From Strigops habroptila (Eukaryota > Chordata > Aves > Psittaciformes > Psittacidae), in NCBI RefSeq assembly GCF_004027225.2, contig NC_044278.2, forward strand, positions 64,058,243 through 64,122,242: a stretch of 64,000 nucleotides of DNA, written 5' to 3'. The first letter of the stretch is position 1; each line of letters opens with the position of its first letter. The position numbers were made by a program, and so were the translations under genes. Shown here piece by piece: positions 37,960 to 50,945 of this stretch. The notes below the pieces were generated by a model. It had not been told where the DNA came from. It searched no databases and was given only the letters and a program-made list of their open reading frames with translations.

Positions 37960-39100
37960 CTGTCAAGCTCCGTGGGAGATCCTGATTCCGGAGCAACTTT
38001 CCGCCTCTCCGTCCGCTCCCGCGAGGGGGTCGGGAGAAGCGGTCTTTCTGCCTGGGCTCGGGGAGAGCCGGCTGACTCCGTTACCTCCGTCCGGAGGGGC
38101 TTTGGCAACCCGGGGCGCAGCAGCAGCCCCCGAAGTCCCGGCGTGGCCGAGCCTGGCTCGAGGAGCAGCCGCGCTGCCGCGGCGGGGAACGGGGCGGCCG
38201 GCACACACCGCACACCACCCGGCTGCTCCGGGGCAGCGCTGAAGCGGAGGCCCGGCTCGGGGCGGGGGTTAGCGGGGCTCCGGCCGCGTCCCCTCCCCCT
38301 GGCGCGGCCGGAGGGCGGGGGTAGGAGGAGCTGGAGCCGGAGCTGGGGCTGGATCGCGGCGGCTCCAGCGGAGCCCCCGAAGTTTGCGCTGCCGGCGGAG
38401 GGCGGCCCTCGGCCCGCCGCTTCCGGGGCTCCGCCGCGCCGGGCGGAGCGGAGCGGGCCGGCGGGTGCCCGGGGAAGGGGGTGGGAGCCGGCGGGCCGAG
38501 CCGAGATGAAGAAGCCGGACGGGAAGGTGGTGCTGCTGGGGGACATGAACGTGGGCAAGACCTCCCTGCTGCACCGCTACATGGAGAAGCGCTTCCAGGA
38601 GACAGTCAGCACTGTCGGCGGCGCCTTCTACCTCAAGCAGTGGGGGCCCTACAACATCTCCATCTGGGACACAGCCGGTGAGACCCCTGGTGCGGCGCGG
38701 GCCCGCTGCGGGGCGGCCCAGAGGACCCCCCGCGGGCTCTCGGTGTTTCCCGGCCCGGAAAGGGCCCCCTAGAAACTTGCGGGACGCTTGCCGGCGGGCT
38801 GCCCCTCTCCTCTCGGTGCGGGAGAGCGGCGCTTGCCCTGCCGCCGTCCCAGGCGGGGGCTGCCCGCCGACACCGTCCGTGTTTCAGTCACTCTGCGTGC
38901 GGTTTCCTTTTCCCAGATTTTGGTAGGAGCTGTTGAGGGGATAAGGTTGGGTGACCTCACTTGGGACGGTGGTTCACCTCTCCATCTCCACCGCTCCGGT
39001 TCTCGGAGAGGCGAACCACGCTCCGCACCGACGGAGGTGGGGGGGGAACCGGGAAATCTCCCTTGGGAATTCGGAGCTTACTGCGGTTATTTCGGTGCTG
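37960..39100 (+). promoter_or_regulatory. RAB20: RAB20 CpG-island promoter and 5' UTR
   Basis: CpG density rises sharply near 37,960 and falls after about 39,100, centred on the RAB20 start codon. GC-box (Sp1-type) motifs are visible at 38,259-38,268 and 38,313-38,320, and I see no TATA box. A GCGTG core at 38,141-38,145 could be a hypoxia-response element; mammalian RAB20 is reported as HIF-1-induced, but one core motif is weak evidence. The frame is open for about 200 codons upstream of the ATG only because stop codons are rare in GC-rich DNA; I found no in-frame ATG there. Confidence 0.75.
38506..38677 (+). CDS. RAB20: RAB20 small GTPase, coding exon 1
   Basis: RAB20 is a Rab-family GTPase associated with endosome and phagosome maturation and with apical or Golgi-linked trafficking in mammals. 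The ATG at 38,506 (G at -3) begins MKKPDGKVVLLGDMNVGKTS, almost the same as the mammalian start. The P-loop GDMNVGKT spans residues 12-19, the switch I region with TVGGAF spans 36-41, and WDTAG spans 54-58. The exon ends in the first base of Gly58 at a GTGAGA donor (38,678), phase 1. The canonical catalytic Gln of the WDTAGQE motif is replaced by Arg59 encoded by exon 2, a known peculiarity of RAB20. Together the two exons give 230 residues, near the mammalian length of about 234. Confidence 0.97.
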
Positions 39101-42100
39101 CTGTAAAATAAGTCGGCTAAAACCAATGGTTTGGCAGTAGGACAGAGTCTGAAACACATTTCTGACGAGCCAAAAGGGGCCTTACAGCTGCTAATCCGTA
39201 GTATTTTTGGACCTGCTTTGCAAAACGTGGATGTATAGAGAAGATCGAGATGCCTGTTGGCTTTCTTTAGCCTGAGTAGATGGCACTGACTGCAAATTCA
39301 GGCAGGAGTTAGCGAGGTTACAACTTCTACTCATCGCTTCTAGCTGCATGCTTTTTAAATGTCCAGCCGCTATCAGCTGGTGCCGGGCTCAGACTGACAA
39401 ATGAGCACAGCTCGCCAGCCCTTCAGACGTGGCTTGCTCTTTGACCGCAGCAAGAAGAGCCCGGCGCATAAGGATTTAATGCATAGCGAACGTGGGCTGC
39501 AGGCAGTTTCTGTTTGGGAGAGCAGTAAGGGGTTGTCTGGCTCGCTGTGTTGTGGCAGGCAGCATCTCCGGGATGCGGGAGGGAGCGCGGGTTGTGGTTT
39601 GGAACCCTGGAGGGGGGGTGGGTGGGAGAGCATGGACTGGAGAAGTGGTTTGTGGTCTCAGTCATGTGAATATCTTGCTCTTGGTTATTAAGTCAGGAAG
39701 TATCATGTAAAGGGCCAGACTACACTGGAAAATGAGGTCTGTGAACGTTCCTGCCTGTTAAGTTGGTTGCGGGAGAAATATCTTGTTCAGTATTTTTCTT
39801 GTTTTCCCGTTTAGCTGAATTTTGTTGAAATTCTTTAGTGGCAACCTGAAGAATGTGGGTCATATATTCTTGTGAAACTTGGGGAGCTGCAGCATCGTGC
39901 AATGTTCCAGTTTCCTCTTGGTGACGTTTGGGAGGGAAGTGCATTTGCTGTGTCACTTCATGTCACAATCTAGTTCAAAACAGCTTTTCCTGCTTAAGGA
40001 ATTGAGAAGGAGGAAGCGGGGAAAGAAACTGCTGAGAAGTTATGCAGGAACTCTCTTTAGAGGCGGGGAGGAGATGCTTAAGAACTTTGGCTTCTTACAT
40101 TTCTTAATCTATTACTCTGATGAAAGCTCTCTACCAGCAGCCCTGTTTTAAATACTCTTTCTGTGTGCTTTGCAGCATTTTTGAGAAAAATCTACTTCAG
40201 TTTTAGAATTGTCATGTTCTACTGTGGGAAGTCTCCTGTGAGCAATGGCTGCTTGTTTCTCGTAAGCCAGACCCATGTGGGTGATTAGCAGTGGGCTTTA
40301 TTTCAACAGAATTATCTTGGTGAGTTTGTCCTTTGGTAATTTCCCTCACGCCCTTCTGCTTTTTTTTGAATCCTGTGTGATAAAATAAGTCTCTCCAAGG
40401 CCTCTTCTGATTTTAGAGCCTTTCTTTTAGTGGTTTATTCTTATTGTAGTATTATATTCAGTGTTAGTTGAGGAAACACCTGAAACACCCAGGTGATACC
40501 TGTCTCCAGGCAACACAAGGGTTCAGGGCTCATTGCCTTCCCAGCAGCAAAAGGTCCTCCTGCACCCTGGCTCAGGGCCTTGTGATTCTGCTGCCTGTTC
40601 AGCACTGCAGCAGAAGCTCCTGCTGCTTCCCAAGCCTCGGCAGGACTTCCGTAGCAGGATTGCTGAAGCCAGTTGAAAAGTGTTCTGTTGTACTGAGGGC
40701 GGCGTAATGTATCTTCCTCATTCTTCTCTGGAAGAGACGTACCTGCTTTCTCCTGTCCTGGTGGAGGGGGAAGGAACCTTGCGGACACTGCAACTCTAAT
40801 GTTGAGTCAATAAGGGCATTCAAAAGTCTGTTGGTTTTGGTTTTTTTTTTAATTTTTATTTATTTTGTGCAGACCTCACACTTTTGCTGACCACAACATG
40901 TCTGCAGTCCTTGGTCTGTTGCTCTTATCTCTCTGTGGCGTCACTGTCTTATCTCTACCAGGTGGCTACCAAGTAAGCTTGGTTTTTTTGTAGTAAGACG
41001 GAGTTTAAAATTTAGCTCTTCTGTCTGTTTATTAACCTGACGTTTGCTTACTACTGAATGCTTGTGAGGCAGTTACAGGGTCATCAAATACAGATGCCTT
41101 GTTTTCTCTGTGTGTGCATAAACTTATAGGGGAATTCAGAAAGAAGAAATCATCCAGGAGATAAAAAATTCTCTAGCACAACAATATGACAAAAGTACGA
41201 TTCAACGTTTGCACCCATCTTACCTACCTAAATACTGAATGCCAACACAAGATGTCTGTCTTAATACCCTAGTAGCACTTAACACAATGTACAATGTAGA
41301 AATGTGGAAGATTTGGCCTAGAAAATGAGGAGATGCCTGGTCATAACTACTACACTAGTTCAGTACTCTAGTAAAATACACAAGCATGCAAGATTAACTG
41401 GAATGCATGTCCTCTTAAAATTTTCCTAGTTCATGTTGGTTCTAGTTTGTGAATGTATGTTTATTTTTGTTGGTGCTTATCAGCATTATTCTGGGGACTG
41501 TTATCTCCTTAGAAGTCCCCTATATTTTTCTTTCAGTTCAGTTAGGATGGTTATTTGTTATTCTGGTCTGGGTTAGGAAGTTGGCTGAAACAATGTAAAC
41601 TTCAATACACTAATGTAAACTACATTACTATTCCTGTAATAGAGTTTTGTTTTTACAAGATTAGACTTTAGTGATTGATGAGTATATCTGCAGTAGCGGT
41701 GATGGACCAAAAGTTAAATATGCGTGGATATTAGTATAACATCAGTTTAATTGCCTGTCTTCTGAATTATTTAAAGAATGTGTCATTTTTACCCATCGCT
41801 GTTGATCTTGCATTACTTCTCACTGTTATTCAGAAAAATATCACATTTTTTTCCCAGGAAGAATTATATTTGCTTGCCAGAGTGCTTAAAATGCATGGTT
41901 CTGTGTTATCACTCAGTAAATCACAGAAGAGCACACCGGACCTGTTTTGCAAAGTTAGGTCTGAAGTGCAAATCAGTTATTCTAGGGAGGACTCGTCTCT
42001 TGGCTCTACATTCACTCCCCTCCTTATCTTGGAAAAATCAGCTGCCTATTCCAGTGTAAATTTTTCATGTTCTTAGCCACAAATCTTGTAAAGTGGGTGT

Positions 42101-42674
42101 GCAGAAGTTGTCAGACTTGATTGCATTTTCTGTAAATGCACACAGCAAATAATTCAGCATTTCCAGTTTTCCAAGCTAATTATGAGAGAAGTTATTTTCA
42201 AATTGCATTCAACTCAAGGAAACAAGCCACAGATGGAAGAATACTGGGGCAAGTATCATATGCTTGCCATGTTTTTATGCTCTTTGTTTTTTTCCTAGCC
42301 ATCTGCTTTTGGCTGTTTCTCCATTGTCACAGGCTTGGAGAGTTGGTCTGCTGTTGTATTCTTGGTGTGAGGAATTATTTATTCTGATGTTACGAATTAT
42401 ATTTGCTTGTTTTCTGTTTGGGTCAGTTAATTCAAAGGAATTAAAAAAAAAAAAAAGGTCCATAAACTATAAAAAAAGACAGAAACTGTAAACTTTTAGC
42501 GTATTTTGAAGTCTGCTGCATAGAAGCCTAGTCTCTGAAGCATCTGAGCTATGCTTTGAGATCCTCATAGTAGTATGTTTGGAGCAGAATTTTTCTGAAC
42601 CAAAGAAGGTAAGCAACAGTGTCACCTAGAAGAATTTTCTCACGTGGAAGGATTGGAGGCTGGGATGTCAAGGC

Positions 42675-42707
42675 TGTATATATGTATATGTATGTGTGTA
42701 TATATAA
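42675..42707. repeat. TATG/TA microsatellite
   Basis: Short interrupted alternating pyrimidine-purine repeat of TATA, TATG and TGTG units in the RAB20 intron. A 14-base A run lies about 220 bp upstream at 42,443-42,456. Confidence 0.8.
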
Positions 42708-44394
42708 CTTCTAGGCAGTGCTGACAGCAACTGCGGAGTAAACCAAGACTTCCTGCTGGGTGTTGATGGTGTGTGGCTCTGAGCTAGCACACAGCCTTTT
42801 ATCCCGGGCAGCGCAAACACATCCCGAAGTTCTGAGGGTCTCAGTCCTGCTCCACCATTAAACCTGGAATACTAATGCATGGTGGCTGCAGCTAACAATG
42901 TTGTGGGAGTCTTGGGCGTTCAGGCATATTTTCTGATGCCTTAATATTTCAAAGGGATAAACTTGTTTGTATGTTAGATTCAGTCTCTTTAAGTTGACAT
43001 TTGTTTATCTGACAGATAAGTGGTGCCTCCAGCAGCAAGGTTTCTTAATTATTAGTGGTCCCCTGTGTTGCTGGCTTAGTATTAGAGCAGGCAACTGGTA
43101 ATGACAAGTGTTTAATAAAGTTCACTTCATGATCCTGTAATTACATTTTAAGAAAGAGGCTGGGTTTTGAACTTCCCAACAGATAGTCATGCAGCATTAT
43201 AATGGGGAAATATAAAGGTTAACTGGGAAAACAAACTTTCCTTCTTTTCCTTCCTTCTCATCTTGAGCTAGCTATCTGCATGCAAGAACTGATTGACTGT
43301 TTCCTTCTGTGAACATTCAGCTATCAGTTCATACTTTTCCACACTCCACCTCTTCATTTTGCACCTGCAGATTTTTTTTAATGACTTTTTCACTTGTGGA
43401 GCTAGTAGGGACAAAGGAGATAAATATAGCCTAGAAAGGCTTTTCTGCGACTTGGGTCAGCTGTAGTGTATCTGTGTAACAAATGCTTACATCTCTTGTG
43501 ACTAGTTTGCTGATGTCTGATGGATCGGTGCTGGTGAGCGTGTATGAATTGCTCACAGTTTCTGATCTTTGATTGTCAGTGTTGTGTTGGCAACTGCTTG
43601 TGCTGAGCTTTCTCAGGCTAGGTCTGAGCGTTTAGCTGGTAAGAAGTGTTAGGTTCCTCCCTTGTTCAGTTAGGCTTTGAGTTTTTTTGGATTTTTTGAG
43701 AATGAGATCAGCCCAGGTAGACTGATCTGTCTGCTGCCCTGGAGGCCAACGCTCCCCTGTGTGATGAACAATATACAAATTTGCTGTAGGTAGGGAGGAA
43801 GTATGGTCTTTCATCGTATTTAAACAAAATGGAGAAAGAGTAGGATTAAATTTCCTCGTTAAGTGAAGACTGATAGTAGCTACTCTGATATTCTGCTGGT
43901 TTTGACTTTTGAAAGTAGAGGATTACAACAGGGGAAAAGAAGCTACGGATGAGATGGGGAGGTGGGTTAGTCAAAGCTGAAGAGGACTCTGAGGCATGTG
44001 CCTTTTTGAACCTGATGAAATGGTGACAGAGCAGCAGTTGGGGCGTGTGATGAGGTATCTTTAGTTGAGGAAGTTGCTTGTTGGAAGAGTTTAGGGGCTG
44101 TCACCTCAAAAAGGGGATCATCTATGAGGAAGGCCACTGAGTGTGTACGTGTGCTCAAGAGGAAGGAACTTACCAAGATAAGAGTTGGAAATTATGGGGA
44201 ATAAAGTGCCTTAAGTTTGTTGCTGGTGAGTCACAGGTTGAGGGCTGGTTGTCACCAAGAGGCTTTGAGTTTTTGCATTTTGCCTTTGGGAAGGTTATCT
44301 CGCAGAATATGATGTTGACCTCTGCATATTAGTTGTTCATAGTTGTTGCATGTAAACCAATGACAGCTGAGGACCAATGCACTGTACACAAGTA

Positions 44395-44480
44395 CTGAAA
44401 CTTCCCTGGAATTACTGTGTACAGTTATAGTCCCCACATTTGAAAAGGAAATCATACGAGCGGAGGTTCAAAGGGACAGC
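44395..44480 (+). mobile_element. possible ancient CR1/L3-like LINE fragment
   Basis: The run ATTACTGTGTACAGTTATAG followed by CCCCACATTTGAAAAGGA resembles the conserved reverse-transcriptase C-terminal block found in old CR1/L3 LINEs (the 'EYCVQFW' region followed by 'KKD'). It is strongly diverged and short, so this is a low-confidence call needing a profile search. Confidence 0.4.
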
Positions 44481-47400
44481 ATGGCTAGCTGCCAAGAAAA
44501 ACCTCTTGTACCTGGGGAAAAGCCCGGAAGAGAGTTCACTGTCAGCAAGCTCTGTACCTAAAGCCTCTGAAGCAGCTTCAGAGGGAGGAATAAAGGTTTA
44601 GCTTTAGAGCATCCCTGGAAGCGTGGTTTTGTTGTTGTGAAACAGTGCACTGGATTACTTTTTTTTCTGCAATGAATGTTTCCTGTTAAGAGCAGAATAA
44701 CTTGGGAAGTGATTAAAAATATGAAGAAATAATGAATTGTGTGGAGGAAGTTTGATTTTCTCTGTCTCCCAACTTAAAAATACAATGATACACAGGTAGA
44801 GTCAAAGGTAGTAAATTCACTGCTGCTGAAAGTGCTTTTTGTATGTAAATGAAGTAAAAATATGGAAATACCTTGTCAGAAGAAATTGTCAAAAATATAC
44901 ATTAAAAAGAAACAAAAAAAGTAACACACTTTTATTCAGCCATTGCTAACTTACTTTATTGAAGGAGGAATTTTGTTTCTGATATGTAGTTTTAGTACAA
45001 ACTCTTGGGAAAGCAAACTAATGGGGAGGGCAAGCCACTTTATTTTGAGTACTTGATGCAGCCCTAGATAAATGTCATGTATGAACCTCTGGAGTAACTT
45101 CTGTGTTCCAGCCTCCACGTTAAATCCCCACTTTGCATGTGGTATTTAATAATAGTGTGCAAAGTGACTGAGCTGTTCTAACCTAAGTGTGAAACTACTT
45201 GACCGTTTGGTGAGACTCTCTCTGAATATTATCAGTGACCTGAGGTCTGTACCCGGCTAAGGCTGTCCAGTATTGTGCCATGGCATTGCAGCTTGACAAA
45301 CATTAGCAACTTTGGAGTCCTCAGTAGCACCTTAGCTTCTATAGCCAAAGAAGTCATCTTTGCTTTCTAATTTTAGCCTGGAGGGAGGCCTGAGTTTTAG
45401 AGTCATATTGTAAAAGGGGGATGAGGGGTTAATATTGACCGTTTTCAACTGTATCTGAGTGGATGGTGGAAAGGAGAACAAGAATATATGTTTGCCTAGT
45501 CTCTGGTGCATGGCCTGTGTCCTTGTTTTTCTGTGAAAATTTTGCTTCTCGGCTTTGGCTGATACAAATGAGTTTTTACAGGTCCTTGAATCAATTGTGT
45601 ACATCTAAATCCATGTTTTAAAGCCCCAGATCCTAAGTTGGAGTGATACAGACAATCTTCATAGTGAAGAATTTGTGCCTTTGGCATTGCATCCTTTCTT
45701 CCCTGCCTATTGAAGGTATCTCTTTCAAAATTGACTGGACAGCTGAGAGGTTACTTTAAGTGTTGAGTGTCTGCTTTGTGGCAATACTGAAAATATATGA
45801 GGGAGGGAGGCATGAAGAAGAGAAATGGTTAGTCGAGCAATGTAAATGCAATGGCAAAGCTGCTGTCAAAAATTGCAGACATATGGAAATTAATCTTGTT
45901 GGTGGATCAGGAGCAGTAGGAGAAATCATAGAAAATTTCAGAAGGGTGTCCAAGAACTAGATTATTCACTTTGGTAAAACTGGTCTCCCGGTTGGGTATG
46001 TGCAAAGGCATAAATAGGTGTTCTGTGCAAGAAAACAAGTTATTAATGCCCTGTTGCACTCTTCAGTTCGATTTTAGTATTTGTGAAATGTAAACCTGAG
46101 CTGTCTAAGAAATGACCACTCTTTCAACAGGGTGTGGGGAAAAACACGGTCAGGATGCGATGCTTTTTCCCCCCCTGTAGTTCTCTCTCTAGCTGAGTAA
46201 ATAGCGTTGTGCAGAACAGCAAAAAGCTTCATTAGCTGTAAGGTGGAGGTGAATGTGTACAAAGTAACTCATGTTGACGCAATTCTGGCTATTTCTGGGT
46301 ACCAGGCACATTCCATAATGGAAAACAAATAGCTACTTAAAGTTAGTATTGTATGCTTAGGTGGCTGAACCCAGGCCGTCTGGGTTGAGATGTTTTTTTC
46401 TACTGACTGTGCAATCAACTTTTACTCCTTCCTTTGGAAGGAAGGTCACAGTCAGTGCTTAAAATAAAAGCACAGGGAAGGTAACTAGCTGTTAGCTGTA
46501 TGGTTTTATGTTTGCTTCTTTGAGCGCTCATGTATGGTGAGTACTTTTCTTGTTTCATTTCACACGTACATACACGCTATAGTGCACAAATATCAAAGCC
46601 AGGGAGACTCATAGCCAGCTTCACAGTGCCTTGGCTGAGCTGCGCTTAATGCTTAAGTACCTTTATGTGTTCACATCTTAGATCAAGTTTTTTGCATTGC
46701 TACAATTACTATCTTGTGTTGAAGCCATTAGCCGTATGAGCTTCCAAGCAATTTCTCCTGTGGCAGTGTTTCACTGTCTGAACTGAAGATAGACTTCGTA
46801 ATTCCTCATCTGAGTCACATTGTACTATTGCAAAATATGCAAACAAGTAACCTTTGTTTGGGTCTCCACACTAAGTCTGTGGTGGATGTATCCGGAGTCA
46901 TTAAAAATCATAGAGCAGAAAGAATCTTTTTCTTTCCCAAGTCTGAATGATTTGCTTTCTTCCAGCTGAATACTGGGTAGAACATCTGGGATTTCATCGA
47001 TTCCTTTTCCTGCGCCTGCTATATTAACTATAACTTCATATGTCGTACCTGAAGATAAGCCTAGGAAATGAGATTTTAACTTGGCGATTAAACTTATGCA
47101 AGTGATACTGCTGAGAGCAGAGGGTGGTCAAAGGAAATGAGGTTTATTTTGTTCTTAACTTGAATGAATTCTCAGCCTAAGTAGTTTGCCATCCTTCACC
47201 ACAGGAGATCGAGGATAACATCCTTTAGGACAACCAACTCAATAAGCATGCAAGATTTTCTAATCCTACTATCCTACCTGTGTGGAAAACCCCTAAATTT
47301 AGATGAGAACTTCTTAACATCATTTTTAAAGGGAGACAGATATGCTTGTGAATCTTCTAGTGTATCTACCCCTTGCTTACAAAGCAGACTAGAATTGAAG

Positions 47401-47514
47401 TTGGCTTTGCATGGGCCACCAAGGAGCCAGTCATGGAAGAACTCTGCTGACAGCCTGAAGACCTGTGTAAGCTTGAATTTATTAACGTTTATAGTGTTTT
47501 GGGTCCACAAAAGG

Positions 47515-47952
47515 GCATTAAAGATTCTGGAGCACAAGTCTTATAAAGAATGGCTGAGGGAACTGGGGTTGTTTAGTCTGGAGAAGAGAAGGCTCAGGGG
47601 GGGACCTTAAAGCTCTCTGCAACTACCTGAAAGGAGGTTGTAGTGAGGTGGGGGTCGGCCTCCTCTCCCAAGTAACAAGCAATAGGACAAGAGGTAATGG
47701 CCTCAAGCTGCACCAGGGGAGGTTTAGACTGGATTTTAGGAACAACTTCTTCACCAAAAGGGTGGTCAGGCATCAGAACAGGCTGCCCAGGGAAGTGGTA
47801 GAATCACTGTTCCTGGAAGTGTTCAAAAACTGTGTAGACAAGGCCTTCAGTGTCATGGTTTCGTGGTGGTCTTGGCAGTTCTGGGGTAATGGTTGGATTT
47901 GATGATCTTCAAGGTCTTTTCCAACCTGGTTGATTCTATGATTCTATAAAGC
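47515..47952 (+). mobile_element. CR1 LINE, 5'-truncated, with complete 3' tail
   Basis: Sense CR1 of about 435 bp in the RAB20 intron. It starts within the reverse-transcriptase C-terminal region (ATTCTGGAGCACAAGTCTTA) and ends with TTCCAACCTGGTTGATTCTATGATTCTAT. It is the same subfamily and orientation as the copy at 35.8 kb, identical over 109 nt (47,626-47,734). Its intact 3' end shows what that copy has lost. Confidence 0.94.
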
Positions 47953-48888
47953 AAAAAGAAGGAAATGCGTACTTGATCTTTTGCCTTTTCGCCAATTCCA
48001 CTGGAGCAAAAGTACATTTCAGTCTAGCTTGTAGCATGGTGAAAACTTCATGTAGAGGATTCCAGGAGGAGAGACATTTAAAACTTTAAATTCTCAAACC
48101 GGTTAACGTCTTATTATGAATTAAAGTTTCTATGCTATGAGGTTGTTTTTGTTCTGTCATTTCACAAATAGGTTAATAGAGTTCTTTGTTTTGTTTTGCC
48201 TTTTCTGCCATGAAAATAACTCAACATGTCCTCAACTACAGAGAATATCTCCCCACCCCCCCCCCTTTTTTCTTCTTTTTTCTGGTGTACAGGTTAATGA
48301 ATTGAAGATTGGAATAATTTTGTTCAATAACGATTAAGCATCTGGTGTAGATACTTCTGCCTGTTCTCCTCAGCCTCTCCTCTTGATCCACTGACATTTT
48401 TCTTTAATCAGTTACGTAATTTAATATTCCTAGCCACAGTTTTTTGTACTTCAGCAAAATCCTACAAAATACAGAGAAAAGACGACGTCCCATCATTCAA
48501 CTGCTCTTATATACCTAGTTTAAAAATAAGTCTTCAGTACAGCTGAAATAGCAGGATATTTTTGTTTTACATTCTGCAGCTGATGACTACTTAGGAATTT
48601 TTAGTCATGTATAATATTCAACCATAGATATTTAAATACTTGAGATTTTATTTTGCTCTTAGTTATATTATTATCTGTAAAATGAAAGATGGCTTATTTA
48701 GACCCTCAGGAAAATGTTCTTCCTGTAAAAAATATATTAACTAGAAGCCCCAAAGAAACAGTTTGGGAGGCATGGCAAGAGAAATGAACGTGTGCTTCAC
48801 GTGAAGAATGTGAAGCAAAAGTTAGACAGACTGAAATAGCCTTTAAAACAAAAGAAATGCTGAAATGCTGTTCACTGGCTGCGTAATA

Positions 48889-49688
48889 ATGAGGAACAAA
48901 CACTCCTGTAAGTGTTTCTCTACACAGAGTCAACCAACTTCAATTTTTGCTTAAGCTCATGTTCCTAATCCACTCAATGACAAAAGTATAAAAACATACC
49001 TGTGATGTGCCCTGGTTACATTGACCTTCAGTTGAGCTCCTGCTTCCCTTTCCCCAAGGGGTTTGGGCTGACTGACTTCCCTTTCTGGTTGTGCAGGTTA
49101 CTTCAGCAATGGAACTGAAGCTTCATGCAGTTTAATGCCTTATGTTGTGAAAGTCCTCAGAAGTTCAGTGTGTCCATTCTTCATAATGGGGTCTGTGATC
49201 TGGACATACAAATCTGTTATTGCTCTCTTCTTAACTGAGTTAAAAATAAGGCGCTCTGTTGTATTTTAAAGGGTTTTTTAATTATTTATTTGTTTCCACT
49301 TTCTGGCTGTCACTTCCTCTCAAAAAAAAAAAAAAAAAGGCAAGATTTTGGTTCATTCAGAAGAGGAAGAAATGACCAGACTCTGTAGTGGTTTATAGTT
49401 AAAAAATGAAAAAGCCCTGTGTAGTTGAGACAACATCTTCCAAGATTCATAAAAAGGATCATCAAATCTTGTGCATTGTTGCAAAGGAAACATGGGTATT
49501 TTAAACCAAACCAAACTCACTGGTATGAGAGCGACACCATCACCCCCCCGTCCTGATAGTGGCTGTTGCTTATTCAAAAAAGAAATCTCTGATTTTTGAA
49601 ACTGAAAATGTTTCAAACCGCTCAGCTCCTCCAACCTGTGCCAGTATGGTTACTTCTTACTTTTATGAGGAACAAACACTCCTGTAAG
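48889..49688 (+). repeat. 24-nt exact direct repeat, 776 bp apart
   Basis: An identical 24-mer beginning ATGAGGAACAAACACTCCTG occurs at 48,889-48,912 and 49,665-49,688. Flanks are unrelated. The DNA between contains a 17-base A run (49,322-49,338) and no recognised transposon. Only the two 24-mers are repeats; the span includes the unique DNA between them. Confidence 0.85.
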
Positions 49689-50721
49689 ACTGTCTTTAGG
49701 ACTTGGGGTTTTCCTCCCACAGCAGATAGCTGTATGTGTCACATTGGGATTGTTTCCCTTATCTCCTTTTCTGTTCTAGCGTTGTGGGCCTTTTCCACAT
49801 TAATAATAATTAATTTTATCTCTGAAAGGGATGGTGGCCAATATACTTGGGTTCCTCTCTCTATATTGTAGGGCCCCAGTGCCTCTATTGAACAAAGCTG
49901 TGCTGCTGCTGCTATGGGAGAAGAGGATGGTGTCTGGCTGTGGGGAAGGGTGGGAGGGTGCATTCTCAGGGACGTGTGAATGGATTGTCCTTAAAGTCTT
50001 CCAGGCTGATTACTGAAGACTAAAAAGGCCATTGCTTCTGATGCCCTGGTGCTGTGGTAAAAGCACCCTGGAGATCCCTGAAAATATCTGCAGACTGAGC
50101 TTTTTTCTGTGTCTTAAAACTCTCTGGCTGGTGTCCTGAAGTGGAATGCTGTGTGAGGGGAGGGAACACTGGGCTCTGTTAGCCCATTGCCACTGCTTAT
50201 GCTTCCTAAGTATTGACACAGGATGGAAGGAAATGTCATTGAAGTGGGTCTGATGGAAAATAGGTACTGCCATAGCTAATGTTCTTGTAAGTGAAGCTCT
50301 CCTGTGGGTCTCTTTCAGAGAAAGCGAACTTACTGCATTATGGTATGACTCTCCTTGGGTAGGTATGCACAAAAAAGTTTATAGGTGCATGTTGGTGGCT
50401 TGGTTTCTTATACTTGGGAAGAAGGGATTTGAAGACAGTCAGGAGGCCAAAATACATATGATGTGTTTGGGGTTAAAGTGGTAATATGGAAAAAGAATAA
50501 TGGTTCTAATAGATTAGACCATTTAATTTTATTTATGGTTGGATACAAGCTTAGGGCAAAGAGGATCTGCAATCAGTAACAATGAACTCTTTTTCTTCTC
50601 TAAAATGTCATGTTTATTAAGTTCATGGTATTTCTTTGCTCAAAATATGGTTGGTGTGTTGTATTGGTTGACTTGGTATGTATCTAGTTACTGTGCTGCA
50701 AAAAATCCCACGGGGAATTTC

Positions 50722-50727
<6 letters not shown>

Positions 50728-50752
<25 letters not shown>
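50728..50752 (+). repeat. A(25) homopolymer
   Basis: Uninterrupted run of 25 A in the RAB20 intron. There is no clear retrocopy upstream that would make it a retroposon tail, so it may be a simple expanded mononucleotide repeat. Length is likely polymorphic and error-prone in sequencing. Confidence 0.85.
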
Positions 50753-50945
50753 GGCGAGCCTGTAAAGAAATTCCTAAGGCAAAACCAAAGTATCTAATGA
50801 GGAAGTTGAAAAACTTAAGTAGAACAGGAAGCATTTCTCGTCTGTGAGGGAACAGGCAGATGCTGACTTGTAAACTCTTCACTGAGACCTGGCAGCAATG
50901 CCAGATGATCGGTAGCATTTCGGAGTGCTTATTGAGATATGTTTA

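Noticed and set aside
37882..38505. In-frame open extension of about 208 codons upstream of the RAB20 ATG
   Set aside because: It begins at GTG, has no in-frame ATG, is Pro/Arg/Gly-rich as expected of a translated CpG island, and RAB20 starts at MKKPDG in other vertebrates.
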